NCBI GenBank assembly: GCA_016208975.1
Contig: JACQXA010000002.1
Span: forward strand, 1-64,000
Direction: 5' to 3'
Source of the DNA: Nitrospinota bacterium
Lineage (GTDB): Bacteria > Nitrospinota_A > UBA7883 > JACRLM01
Length of the DNA stretch: 64,000 bases
Shown: positions 8,221 through 16,331 of the stretch, in pieces
Numbering within the stretch: the stretch's first letter is position 1
Layout of the letters: each line of letters starts with the position of its first letter
Notes under the pieces: generated by a model
Database searches by the model: none
Told to the model about the DNA's origin: nothing
The model's input: the letters and a program-made list of their open reading frames with translations, nothing else
Made by a program: the position numbers and the translations under genes

Positions 8221-9504
8221 ATGACAACCGTAATTAAAGTGGAAAACCTCTCTAAAAAATATGTCATCGGCCACCAGGATGGCGACCCGCGAAAAAGCCT
8301 GGCCGAGTCCATCACCAAAGGCGCCCGCGCCCTGGTGAACGCCGTCAGCCGCGCTGGCGGACATTCCAAAGAGGAGTTCTGGGCGCTTAACGATGTATGT
8401 CTGGACATAAAAGACGGCGAACGGGTTGGCATAATCGGCAAGAACGGCGCGGGCAAATCCACTCTGTTAAAAGTGATGAGCAGGATAACCGAGCCCACAG
8501 CCGGGCGCGTGTCCATTAAGGGCAGGGTGGCCAGCCTGCTGGAGGTGGGCACGGGGTTCCATCCGGAGCTTACCGGGCGGGAGAACATTTATCTAAACGG
8601 CTCCATCATGGGCATGAGCCGGGAGGAGATAAAGGGTAAGTTCGACGAGATCGTGGATTTCTCCGGCGTGGAAAAGTTTCTGGACACGCCCATAAAACGC
8701 TATTCGTCGGGCATGAAGGTGCGTCTTGCCTTCGCCGTGGCCGCGCATCTGGAGCCGGAGATATTGCTGGTGGACGAGGTTCTGGCCGTGGGGGACTACG
8801 AGTTCCAGCGCAAATCCCTCGGCAAGATGGAGGATGTCAGCCGTCAGGGGCGCACCATAATCTTCGTCAGCCACAACATGCCCGCCATCACGTCGCTATG
8901 CACCCGGGCGGTTATGCTGGAGAAGGGGAGCGTGGCGAAGGATGGCGACCCGGTCTCGGTGGTGGCCCATTATTACACCGGTGGGGTGGAGTCTCCCGCG
9001 TCGGCGGATCTCACCACCGCGAAAGAATTGCCCGGCGACGACGTGGCCCGGATGCTCCGGGCCTCGGCGCGGAATTCCTCCGGGGAAGTGGCCCACGAGA
9101 TTCCCATAGAAGAACCGTTCACCGTGGACGTGGAGTATGAAGTGTTAAAAGACGGCGCCCCGGTAAGCGTGGCGGTAAGTTTCACCCACGACGATGACAC
9201 GCTGGCCTTCTGGTCCTCGGATATCGTGGAGGATAAAGACAACACCGCCCGGGCGCGCGCCGGGGTTTACAAGTCCACCATGCGCGTGCCCGCCAGCCTG
9301 CTCAACAGCGGAACCTATTATCTTTCGGTGAACCTGTACAACCCGGCCTCCATCAAGTCCGGCAGGCATTGCGTGATGACTAACCTCCTGCAGATCCACG
9401 TGGTGGACCCAATTTACGGCGTGAAAACCCGCGGCAAATACGTGGGGCCATATCTTGGCGCCGTGCGGCCCCTTCTGGACTGGGGCGTGGAAAAAGTTTC
9501 GTAG
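8221..9504 (+). CDS. wzt: O-polysaccharide ABC transporter ATPase with C-terminal glycan-binding domain
   Basis: A 427-residue protein. The ATPase half has Walker A GKNGAGKST at 73-81, signature YSSGM, Walker B 'EILLVDEVLAVGD' and the switch His in 'FVSHNM'. About 150 residues beyond the usual ATPase (from about 275) are beta-rich ('VDVEYEV', 'VAVSFTHDD', 'GTYYLSVNLYN'). They correspond to the Wzt carbohydrate-binding domain that recognises the capped non-reducing end in known systems. The methyltransferases and acyltransferase just upstream are candidates for making that cap. It pairs with Wzm. Confidence 0.95.
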   Translation: MTTVIKVENLSKKYVIGHQDGDPRKSLAESITKGARALVNAVSRAGGHSKEEFWALNDVCLDIKDGERVGIIGKNGAGKSTLLKVMSRITEPTAGRVSIKGRVASLLEVGTGFHPELTGRENIYLNGSIMGMSREEIKGKFDEIVDFSGVEKFLDTPIKRYSSGMKVRLAFAVAAHLEPEILLVDEVLAVGDYEFQRKSLGKMEDVSRQGRTIIFVSHNMPAITSLCTRAVMLEKGSVAKDGDPVSVVAHYYTGGVESPASADLTTAKELPGDDVARMLRASARNSSGEVAHEIPIEEPFTVDVEYEVLKDGAPVSVAVSFTHDDDTLAFWSSDIVEDKDNTARARAGVYKSTMRVPASLLNSGTYYLSVNLYNPASIKSGRHCVMTNLLQIHVVDPIYGVKTRGKYVGPYLGAVRPLLDWGVEKVS

Positions 9505-9509
9505 GCGCC

Positions 9510-10406
9510 ATGGCTAAAGTATCCATCGGCTACCCGGTGTACAACGAGGAGCGCTGGGCGCGCCGGTCGCTGGATTCGCTGTTGTCCCAGACATGCGCCG
9601 ATTTTGAGGTTATCGCCTGCGACAACGCCTCCACCGATTCCACATGGGAGATAATCCAGAATTACGCCGCGCTAGACAAGCGCGTAAAACCTGTCAGGCA
9701 GAAAGAAAACGTGGGCGCGGTGAAAAATTTCCATTTCGCGCTGGACCAGGCTGATGGCCAGTATTTTCTCTGGGCCGCCGGGGACGACTGGTGGGACGCG
9801 CGGTTTATAGAAACTCTGGTATCCGCGCTGGACAACAACCCGGATTACGGCGCGGCCATGTGTTCGGTCACCCGCGTGTTTGACGACGGCGAGGTGAAAA
9901 ACGAAATAAGTTTTACCGGGGCCAACGACATCACAAGGTTGTCCAAAGAGGATGTGTTCAGGAAGATGGTCGCCGGGGAGCATATACATCACCTGGTGAA
10001 CGCCATATTCAGGACGGCGGAACTCAAAAAGGTGGCCATCAGGCCCATTCCCCCCTGCGCCCGGGGGGACAGGGTGTTCATGAGCGAGGCGGCGCTGGCC
10101 ATTCGCTTCTACACGGTCCCGCAATCCTTGTATAAAAAAACGGTTTACCGCAAGAAACGGAGCGAAAAATATTCCGCTACGGATTCCGGCCTCGGCTCCG
10201 CCTGGACAAGCCCCAAAAGCCACACCCGATACACTTTTGCAATGTTGTCCAGGTTGATGACATCGAAACTTATACCGCTGGCGCAAAAAGGCCTGGCGCT
10301 CCGCCAATGGGCAAAAATGGCGTGGGGTTCGCGCGGCCTCCTGCTGGAAGAGGCGGCGCCACGGCTGTCCGGTTATCTGGCCCGGCGCAAGGAAGCCAAA
10401 GGATAG
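9510..10406 (+). CDS. Family 2 glycosyltransferase
   Basis: A 298-residue cytoplasmic GT-A enzyme. It opens 'SIGYPVYNEERWARRSLDSLL' and has 'CDNASTDSTW' and the metal-binding region 'FLWAAGDDWWD'. No membrane segments are obvious, only a basic C-terminal tail. It starts 5 bases after wzt and is followed 2 bases later by an SGNH protein, so it belongs to the same operon. Donor and acceptor are unknown. Confidence 0.85.
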   Translation: MAKVSIGYPVYNEERWARRSLDSLLSQTCADFEVIACDNASTDSTWEIIQNYAALDKRVKPVRQKENVGAVKNFHFALDQADGQYFLWAAGDDWWDARFIETLVSALDNNPDYGAAMCSVTRVFDDGEVKNEISFTGANDITRLSKEDVFRKMVAGEHIHHLVNAIFRTAELKKVAIRPIPPCARGDRVFMSEAALAIRFYTVPQSLYKKTVYRKKRSEKYSATDSGLGSAWTSPKSHTRYTFAMLSRLMTSKLIPLAQKGLALRQWAKMAWGSRGLLLEEAAPRLSGYLARRKEAKG

Positions 10407-10408
10407 AC

Positions 10409-11443
10409 ATGGGCGGCGAATTGTATAAAGAACGCTACAAGCTGGCCCCGCATATGAGGGAGTACGACGAGTTCCATTTCGTGCCCTGCCCATATCTAAT
10501 GTACCGCGCCATGCCCAATTACACATCGCCGGTGATAAGCGCCGACAAATACGGCTTGCGCCGCTCCACTACCGGCGATGGCTCCATGATAAGCGGCGCG
10601 GACATATCAAACCTCCCGAAGGTGAACGTTGTCCTCGGCGGTAGCGCGGCCTTTGGCTGGGGCGCCACCGGCGACTCTAAAACCATCGCCAGCGCGCTGA
10701 ACCGGCTGGATCCGGGAACGCCTTGGATAAACCTTGGCGGGTGCACATATCAAACACTGCAAGAGGCTATATCGCTACTTATGTACGTCCCCCCGGAGAA
10801 AATAGGTCAGCTGGTGATGTTTTCCGGCGTGAACGCGGCGTTTCTCACGTTGTTCGAGACATACGCCGACGCGAACATCCCATTCTTCTTCAAGTTCAGC
10901 GAATACTGGAACCCCATAGTCGAACACGAGGAAAGAAAGCAAGCCGAGCCGCTGGGCGGGGTTAGGAACGCCATAAGGAACATTTTGGGCAAGCCTTCCA
11001 GAAAAACCGGGCTACCCCCCAGCCCCTATGCTGTTACAGAAAAAGACCCTGCCAAAAGGCTGGCCGCTGGAATGGAACGGGCGGAGCGGGACTTGATGAC
11101 ACTTACGGCCATTGCGCGGGGTTTCGGGTTTCAACTAACATACTTTTTCCAGCCCTGCCTTGTGGAAGGCTCCAAAACCTTGAGCCGGGAAGAGCGGGAG
11201 ATAATCTCCATCCTCGACAGCATGTACAAGGACAACAACCCCATGCGCAGGCTGGGGGAAGTGGTTCCTTTCATGGCGGAACGTTTGAAGCAAACCTGCG
11301 CAAAACAGGGCGTGGGGTTTTATGATCTGCGGGATGGGTTTACCGGCCCGGAATGGTTGTATGTGGACAGGGTGCATCTGACCGACCTGGGGTATGAACG
11401 GGCGGCAGGTTTGATACACGAGAGAATAAAGAACGGAAAATGA
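10409..11443 (+). CDS. SGNH/GDSL-fold protein
   Basis: A 344-residue protein from ATG 10409; the longer frame from 10307 lies inside the glycosyltransferase. Block I is GGSAAFGWGA, where a serine replaces the D of the usual GDS. Block III is 'FSGVNA' and block V 'DRVHLTDLGYE' supplies the DxxH pair. The fold fits esterases or O-acetyl transfer proteins acting on glycans. The GGS variant and the lack of an evident signal peptide leave catalysis uncertain. It overlaps the following small gene by 4 bases. Confidence 0.75.
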   Translation: MGGELYKERYKLAPHMREYDEFHFVPCPYLMYRAMPNYTSPVISADKYGLRRSTTGDGSMISGADISNLPKVNVVLGGSAAFGWGATGDSKTIASALNRLDPGTPWINLGGCTYQTLQEAISLLMYVPPEKIGQLVMFSGVNAAFLTLFETYADANIPFFFKFSEYWNPIVEHEERKQAEPLGGVRNAIRNILGKPSRKTGLPPSPYAVTEKDPAKRLAAGMERAERDLMTLTAIARGFGFQLTYFFQPCLVEGSKTLSREEREIISILDSMYKDNNPMRRLGEVVPFMAERLKQTCAKQGVGFYDLRDGFTGPEWLYVDRVHLTDLGYERAAGLIHERIKNGK

Positions 11444-11559
11444 CCTTATATATTGTAGCAGGCGCAGTGGCGCTGGTTCTCATCGGCGCCGGGGCTTATT
11501 TCATGTCCGCCAAAAAGCGCAAGAAAAAGGGCGCGGACGACATTTACCCCCTCTGGTAA
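11440..11559 (+). CDS. 39-residue single-span membrane peptide
   Basis: The ATG overlaps the stop of the SGNH gene as ATGA, which suggests translational coupling. The 39-residue product has one hydrophobic segment (about residues 3-22, 'VAGAVALVLIGAGAYFM'). A strongly basic patch KKRKKK follows, then the acidic/aromatic end DDIYPLW. This charge pattern predicts N-out, C-in insertion. No family is recognised. It may be an accessory subunit of the neighbouring membrane or SGNH functions. The overlap and good membrane-protein pattern make it more than a chance frame, but nothing else supports it. Confidence 0.55.
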   Translation: MTLYIVAGAVALVLIGAGAYFMSAKKRKKKGADDIYPLW

Positions 11560-11584
11560 CCTTTCAGTAGTCAATCTCCGGTAA

Positions 11585-13006
11585 ATGAAGTTTCTTTTCG
11601 CCATCCAGAACACCGCCCATTTCCTGAACTACCGCCGCGTGGCCGAAAGCCTATGCGCCGGTGGGCATAATGTGGTGTTCCACTTGGAGTATGTTGAAAA
11701 ACCCTGGGCCAACCTCACGGAACGCCCGCTGGCGGATTTGAAGGATAAATATCCGGACAGGTTCGGTTATTCAGACATCATCCGGCGGAACGGGTTCTGG
11801 CGGAAAGCGCTTTTCACAAAACGGGAAATGGCCAACTACGGCGGTTATCTGCGGAAAGAAAATCCCATCGCCACCTCCAATTATACCCGGGAGCGGGCCG
11901 AGGCCAAAATGCCCCCCCGGGCGCGGCAGGCGTTGAGCATTGCGCCCATTCGAAAACTGGCGTTTAGTAAGGCCGGATGGGCCGCCATGGATTTTGTTGA
12001 AAATGTCGCGCCGCTGGAAAAAAGGGTGATGGATTATCTCCGGCGGGAGAAACCGGATCTGGTGGTGGCGTCGCCGTACATCTTTCCCCATTCCGAGCAG
12101 ATAGATTACATAAAGTGCGCCAAGGCGTTGAACATCCCCACGGTGGTGGGCATTGCCAGTTGGGACAATCTCACGACCAAGGGGCTTTTCCAGGTTTATC
12201 CGGACAGCGTTTTCGTGTGGAACCAGCCGCAGGTGGAAGAGCTGAAAAACATCCACGGCGTGAGCCCGGAACAGGCGTTCACCACCGGCGCCCCCTCGCT
12301 GGACATATGGTTCGAGCTTACGCCGAAACTGTCTTACGAGGAGTTTTGCCGGGAAAGCGGCGTGGATCCGGGAAAGGATTACATCGTTTATCTTTGCTCT
12401 TCCAAAAGCATCATCAAACGCGAGGACGAGTTCATAAGGAAGCTGGCCGAAAGCCTTAAAGCGCGAATGGGCGATAACAGCCCGGTTATCCTTGCCCGGC
12501 CCCATCCCGAGCATACGGAGGTATGGAACGATAACCACATCCCCGGCGTCGCGGTCTATCCGAGCCGGTACGACGCGTATTACGACCGCGAGGCGAAAGG
12601 GATTTTCTACCACACCCTCTATCACGGCAAATGCGTTATGGGCATCAACACCACAGCCATTATCGAGGCGGCCATAGTAAGCAGGCCGTGCATTTCCGTT
12701 ACCGCGCCGGAATACGCCGACACGCACACCGGCAGTTCCCATTTCCATCATCTGCTCAACGCCGGGTTCATAGACGTGGCCAGCGGATTTGAATCAGCGG
12801 TGGAACTTGTGGCCGGGGCCATCGCCGGTAAAGACGGGCGTAAAACCGCCCGGCGGGATTTTGTGGGAAGTTTCGTGCGCCCCTGGGGGCTGGAAACGCC
12901 CGCGTCGGCCATCATGGCCCATGCGCTGATAAACCTTGCGGAAGGCAAAACCCTTTCCGAAGTGAAGGCGCTGGCTGGCTCCGGCGCGCTGGTTCCGGCC
13001 AGCTAA
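11585..13006 (+). CDS. GT-B-like glycan biosynthesis protein, ASWD-motif family
   Basis: A 473-residue soluble protein. It starts like a GT-B enzyme ('MKFLFAIQNTAHFLNYRRVAESLCAGGHNV'). Mid-protein it has 'PDLVVASPYIFP' and 'VVGIASWDNLTTKG', and near the C-terminus 'VILARPHPEH' and 'GINTTAIIEAAIVSRPCIS', resembling the nucleotide-sugar half of UDP-GlcNAc 2-epimerase/CDP-glycerol transferase-like folds. A protein of nearly the same length and pattern is encoded at 30375-31802. A glycosyltransferase role is likely but unproven; neither donor nor acceptor is evident. Confidence 0.65.
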   Translation: MKFLFAIQNTAHFLNYRRVAESLCAGGHNVVFHLEYVEKPWANLTERPLADLKDKYPDRFGYSDIIRRNGFWRKALFTKREMANYGGYLRKENPIATSNYTRERAEAKMPPRARQALSIAPIRKLAFSKAGWAAMDFVENVAPLEKRVMDYLRREKPDLVVASPYIFPHSEQIDYIKCAKALNIPTVVGIASWDNLTTKGLFQVYPDSVFVWNQPQVEELKNIHGVSPEQAFTTGAPSLDIWFELTPKLSYEEFCRESGVDPGKDYIVYLCSSKSIIKREDEFIRKLAESLKARMGDNSPVILARPHPEHTEVWNDNHIPGVAVYPSRYDAYYDREAKGIFYHTLYHGKCVMGINTTAIIEAAIVSRPCISVTAPEYADTHTGSSHFHHLLNAGFIDVASGFESAVELVAGAIAGKDGRKTARRDFVGSFVRPWGLETPASAIMAHALINLAEGKTLSEVKALAGSGALVPAS

Positions 13007-13010
13007 AAAT

Positions 13011-14981
13011 ATGTGCGGGTTTGCGGGCGTGGTCAGCGTGAACGGCGGCATGAGGGGCGACGGGCTTAACGCCGCCGTTATGTCCATGAACGGCGCAATC
13101 AAACACCGGGGGCCGGACGATGAAGGGTTGTGGAGCGACATTCAGGCCGGTGTTGCGCTGGGGCACCGGCGGCTTTCGATAATTGATTTATCCGCCACGG
13201 GGCATCAGCCCATGGTGTCCCACAGCGGCAGATTGGTAATAGCCTACAACGGCGAGATTTATAACTTTCAGGAAATCCGCCAAGTCGTGGAGGGGCGTAA
13301 CGGCCCGATGAGTTGGCGGGGCCGGTCGGATACGGAAATAATCCTTGAGGCTATGGAGCTGTTCGGTGTTGAAGAGGCCCTCCGCATTGCCAACGGAATG
13401 TTCGCCTTCGCCCTGTGGGACAGGCAAGAGCGGAAGCTCACCCTCGGGCGCGACAGGTTGGGGAAAAAACCGCTCTATTACGGATGGTCTGGCGGCAGTT
13501 TCATATTCGCCTCGGAGCTTAAAGCGATCCGCCGGTTCCCGGCCTTCGATGGGGATATAGACCGGAACGCCTTGGGCCTGCTTATGCGCCACAATTACGT
13601 CCCGTCGCCGTATTCCATATATAAAGGCGTTTTCAAACTGCCCCCGGCTTGCGTTTTATCGTTGGATAAAACCGCGCTGGGCGGCCATACCGGGTTCAAC
13701 CCGTCGCCGGATAAACCGGGCGCAAGCCCGAAACGCTACTGGAACGCCGGGGATGTTATTTTGAACGGCGCGGCGAACCAGTTCGAGGGTGATGAGGAAT
13801 CGGCGGCGGACCGGCTGGAAACCTTGCTGAAAGACGCGGTTAAACTTCGCATGGTGTCGGACGTGCCGCTTGGCGCGTTCCTTTCAGGCGGGGTGGACTC
13901 GGCCACGGTGGTGGCCCTTATGCAGTCTCAAAGCGCCGGGCCTGTGCGGACTTATACGATTGGATACGAAGATGATCCGGAAAGCGAGGCGGAGCTGGCC
14001 AAAGCGGTGGCGCGGCATCTGGGCACGGCCCATACGGAGCTTTACGTTACCGCCGGAGACGCGCTGAAAATCATTCCGCAGTTGCCGGAACTTTCAGACG
14101 AGCCCATATCCGATACGGCCCTTATCCCAACGTTTCTGGTTTCCCGCCTGGCCCGGCGCGACGTTACCGTGTGCCTCACCGGCGACGGCGGCGACGAGCT
14201 TTTCACGGGTTACCCGCGCTATTTGTGGGCCAATTGGTATTTTAACGACTGGGCCGGTCGCGTGGATTGGATGCCCAATGGCGTCCAGAGGGCCGTAAGT
14301 TCAATAGCAGGGCTGGCGGGCGCTGTCAGCGGCTCCGCGAAGCTTAAAGAGGTTCAAAAACTTTTGCCGTTACAAACCCCGGAAGAGGTTTACGCCGGGC
14401 TGAACTATCACTGGCGCGACCCGGCCGGGGTTGTGGAAGGGTTTGTCGAGCAGGAGACGGTGTATTCGCCGGAAAACCATCTGGCAAAATGCCCGGACGG
14501 CGTTCAGCGCATGGTGTATCTGGACATGGCCAGCCGCCTGCCGGACTCTTTGCTGGCCAAGGTGGACCGGGTCACCATGAGCGTGAGTCTGGAGGCGCGA
14601 TGCCCAATTCTGGACCACAGGCTGGTGGAGTTTTCCGCCACCATTCCCACCTCCATGAAAATCCGTGGCGGCCACGGAAAATGGCTTCTTCGCAAGGTTT
14701 TGTACAAACATGTGCCCCGGGAGCTGGTGGAACGGCCCAAAAAAGGGTTTTCCATGCCCATAAAGGTGTGGCTCAAAGGCCCCCTGCGGGACTGGGCGGA
14801 GGATTTGCTGGACGAGGGAAGACTTAGGCGAGAGGGTTTTTTCAACCCCGCGCCCATCCGGGCGGCGTGGGCCGAGCATCTTTCGGGGGAGCGCAACCGG
14901 CATTTCCACCTGTGGGACGTTTTGATGTTCCAGGCGTGGAACGCGGCCCGGCAAAACGAACCGGCGTTAAGCGATGTTTAA
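13011..14981 (+). CDS. asnB: Glutamine-hydrolysing asparagine synthase-like amidotransferase (copy 1)
   Basis: 656 residues. The N-terminal glutaminase domain has nucleophile Cys2 in MCGFAG, plus HRGPDDEG and 'GHRRLSIID'. The C-terminal synthetase domain has the ATP site SGGVDS and 'TGDGGDELFTGYPRYL'. Both halves are intact, so glutamine-dependent amide formation is expected. Within O-antigen loci such proteins (for example WbpS) are known to convert sugar uronic acids to uronamides, which is more plausible here than free asparagine synthesis. It closely resembles copy 4 at 62204 ('RHNYVPSPYSI', 'GKWLLRKVLY'). Confidence 0.9.
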   Translation: MCGFAGVVSVNGGMRGDGLNAAVMSMNGAIKHRGPDDEGLWSDIQAGVALGHRRLSIIDLSATGHQPMVSHSGRLVIAYNGEIYNFQEIRQVVEGRNGPMSWRGRSDTEIILEAMELFGVEEALRIANGMFAFALWDRQERKLTLGRDRLGKKPLYYGWSGGSFIFASELKAIRRFPAFDGDIDRNALGLLMRHNYVPSPYSIYKGVFKLPPACVLSLDKTALGGHTGFNPSPDKPGASPKRYWNAGDVILNGAANQFEGDEESAADRLETLLKDAVKLRMVSDVPLGAFLSGGVDSATVVALMQSQSAGPVRTYTIGYEDDPESEAELAKAVARHLGTAHTELYVTAGDALKIIPQLPELSDEPISDTALIPTFLVSRLARRDVTVCLTGDGGDELFTGYPRYLWANWYFNDWAGRVDWMPNGVQRAVSSIAGLAGAVSGSAKLKEVQKLLPLQTPEEVYAGLNYHWRDPAGVVEGFVEQETVYSPENHLAKCPDGVQRMVYLDMASRLPDSLLAKVDRVTMSVSLEARCPILDHRLVEFSATIPTSMKIRGGHGKWLLRKVLYKHVPRELVERPKKGFSMPIKVWLKGPLRDWAEDLLDEGRLRREGFFNPAPIRAAWAEHLSGERNRHFHLWDVLMFQAWNAARQNEPALSDV

Positions 14982-14986
14982 TAAGT

Positions 14987-15072
14987 GTCACCCTGAGCTT
15001 GTCGAAGGGTGAGCTTGTCGAAGGGTGACAGCAAAAATGCGTGTCATGCTTCGGCTTGGCTCAGCATGACAC
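14987..15072. repeat. Dispersed palindromic repeats with a tandem unit
   Basis: GTCACCCT (14987-14994) is followed by two exact copies of GAGCTTGTCGAAGGGT (14995-15010 and 15011-15026), then GAC. GTCACCCT can therefore pair with either AGGGTGA, giving alternative hairpins. Next, GTGTCATGCT (15041-15050) pairs perfectly with AGCATGACAC (15063-15072). The block separates the first operon from the next and could act at transcript ends, although no U-tract follows. Confidence 0.75.
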
Positions 15073-15082
15073 GTTATATCGC

Positions 15083-15103
15083 GCCGCATGTTGACTATGC
15101 GGC
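15083..15103. promoter_or_regulatory. Inverted repeat over a TTGACT box upstream of the SGNH gene
   Basis: GCCGCAT (15083-15089) and ATGCGGC (15097-15103) form a perfect 7-bp inverted repeat whose spacer contains TTGACT (15091-15096), a fair -35-like hexamer. No convincing -10 lies at the right distance; GAAGAT at 15115-15120 is weak. It could be an operator over a promoter for 15159 onward or simply another hairpin. Confidence 0.3.
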
Positions 15104-15158
15104 CCGAAATAAAAGAAGATAGGGCGTTTTTTCCAAGAAAAGGCAAGGAGATAAAATC

Positions 15159-16157
15159 GTGAAAAATCTGATGGCCACGCTAATAACGGTGCTCATCAGC
15201 GTCGTAATCTGTTTCGGGTTCCTGGAAATGGCCTCCCGCGTCATGTACGCGCGCAAGATGGACTACCAGGTGGAGATGAGCAAATACGCCGCCACCGTCA
15301 AGAGGGCTTCGGAAAACTACAACGTGGGGCACGAGCACAAGCCCAACCAGCATGAAACGCTGATGGGGGTGGATTTCCGCACGAACTCCCACGGGTTCCG
15401 GGGCGCCGAATATCCGGTGGAAAAACCCGCCGGGGTTTACCGGGTCATGTTGCTGGGCGACTCGCTTACAGTCGGCTGGGGAGCGAAGGAAGACTCGCTT
15501 TTCGCCACGCGGCTGGAGGCGGCGCTAAAGGACCATTTCAGCAAGACCGGCCGCGCCGAAACGCCGCAGGTGATCAACACCGGAGTGGGCAATTACAATA
15601 CCGACCAGGAGATATCGTTCTTCGAGTGGCGCGGGAAAGCCTTCAAGCCGGACCTTGTCGTATTGAACTACTTTATTAACGACGCCGAGCCCACCCCCCG
15701 GCAAAAATCGCCGTTGATCATAAAGTACTCTTATCTGGCCATGTGGCTGTGGGGCAGGATAGACACTTTCGAGAGGATGTACCTCTCCAAAGAGGATTAC
15801 GGCGATTACTACTCCAGGCTCTACGACGACAAGAGCGAAGGCTGGATAAAGACCAAAGAAGCCATGGGGCGGCTGGCGGCCCTGTCGAAGAAAGAGGGTT
15901 TCAAGGTGGTGGTGGCGCTACTGCCGGAACTGCACGCCGTGGGCCCCAAATACGGGTTCCAGGACATATACGACAAGGTGGCGCTGGCCGCCAAAGAGGC
16001 GGGCATTGAAGAGGTGGTGGACCTGTCGCCCAAATTCGCCAATGAGAAACCGGAGACTTTATGGGTGAGCCCCGACGACGCCCACCCAAACGAAAAGGCG
16101 CATGGGATAATCGCCAACGGGCTGTATGAATATCTAACTGCCAGGGAGGTCTTTTAA
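15159..16157 (+). CDS. Membrane-anchored SGNH/GDSL hydrolase-like protein
   Basis: A 332-residue protein with an N-terminal signal anchor ('LITVLISVVICFGFLEMASRV'), so the catalytic domain is probably periplasmic. All four SGNH blocks are present: 'LLGDSLTVGWGA', the glycine of 'NTGVGNYNTDQ', 'NYFINDAEP' and 'PDDAHPNEKAHG'. The GTG start is supported by AAGGAG at 15145-15150, 8 bases upstream. The stop codon directly abuts the ATG of a DUF5989-like gene. An O-acetylesterase or acetyl-transfer role on the glycan is likely. Confidence 0.8.
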   Translation: MKNLMATLITVLISVVICFGFLEMASRVMYARKMDYQVEMSKYAATVKRASENYNVGHEHKPNQHETLMGVDFRTNSHGFRGAEYPVEKPAGVYRVMLLGDSLTVGWGAKEDSLFATRLEAALKDHFSKTGRAETPQVINTGVGNYNTDQEISFFEWRGKAFKPDLVVLNYFINDAEPTPRQKSPLIIKYSYLAMWLWGRIDTFERMYLSKEDYGDYYSRLYDDKSEGWIKTKEAMGRLAALSKKEGFKVVVALLPELHAVGPKYGFQDIYDKVALAAKEAGIEEVVDLSPKFANEKPETLWVSPDDAHPNEKAHGIIANGLYEYLTAREVF

Positions 16158-16328
16158 ATGTCAGGCGGCAAAGAGGGTAAAGGCGGGGACACGTCCTTCG
16201 CCGGGATGATCAAAAAACGGGTGAAGGTGATAGTCATCACTTTCGCGGTGATGCTCCTTATATGGCTTGCGCTTCTTCTGGCCACCGAGGATTCCAGCGT
16301 GGCCCCGTTCGTTTACGCCATTTTCTAG
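16158..16328 (+). CDS. DUF5989-like small membrane protein (56 aa)
   Basis: The gene starts at the base after the preceding stop and ends 3 bases before the next gene. The product is a basic, Gly/Lys-rich N-terminus (1-24), one membrane span (about 24-42) and the end 'TEDSSVAPFVYAIF'. This tail, with SxVAPFxYxxF after a single span, is how I recognise the DUF5989 family of about 50-residue proteins. They occur beside SGNH and SxtJ-type membrane proteins in polysaccharide loci. Their function is unknown. Flanking by two SGNH genes suggests a membrane complex for glycan modification. Confidence 0.75.
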   Translation: MSGGKEGKGGDTSFAGMIKKRVKVIVITFAVMLLIWLALLLATEDSSVAPFVYAIF

Positions 16329-16331
16329 TAG

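Noticed and set aside
14987-15072. Repeats considered as a small CRISPR array.
   Set aside because: Only two adjacent copies without spacers, palindromic, and no cas genes.
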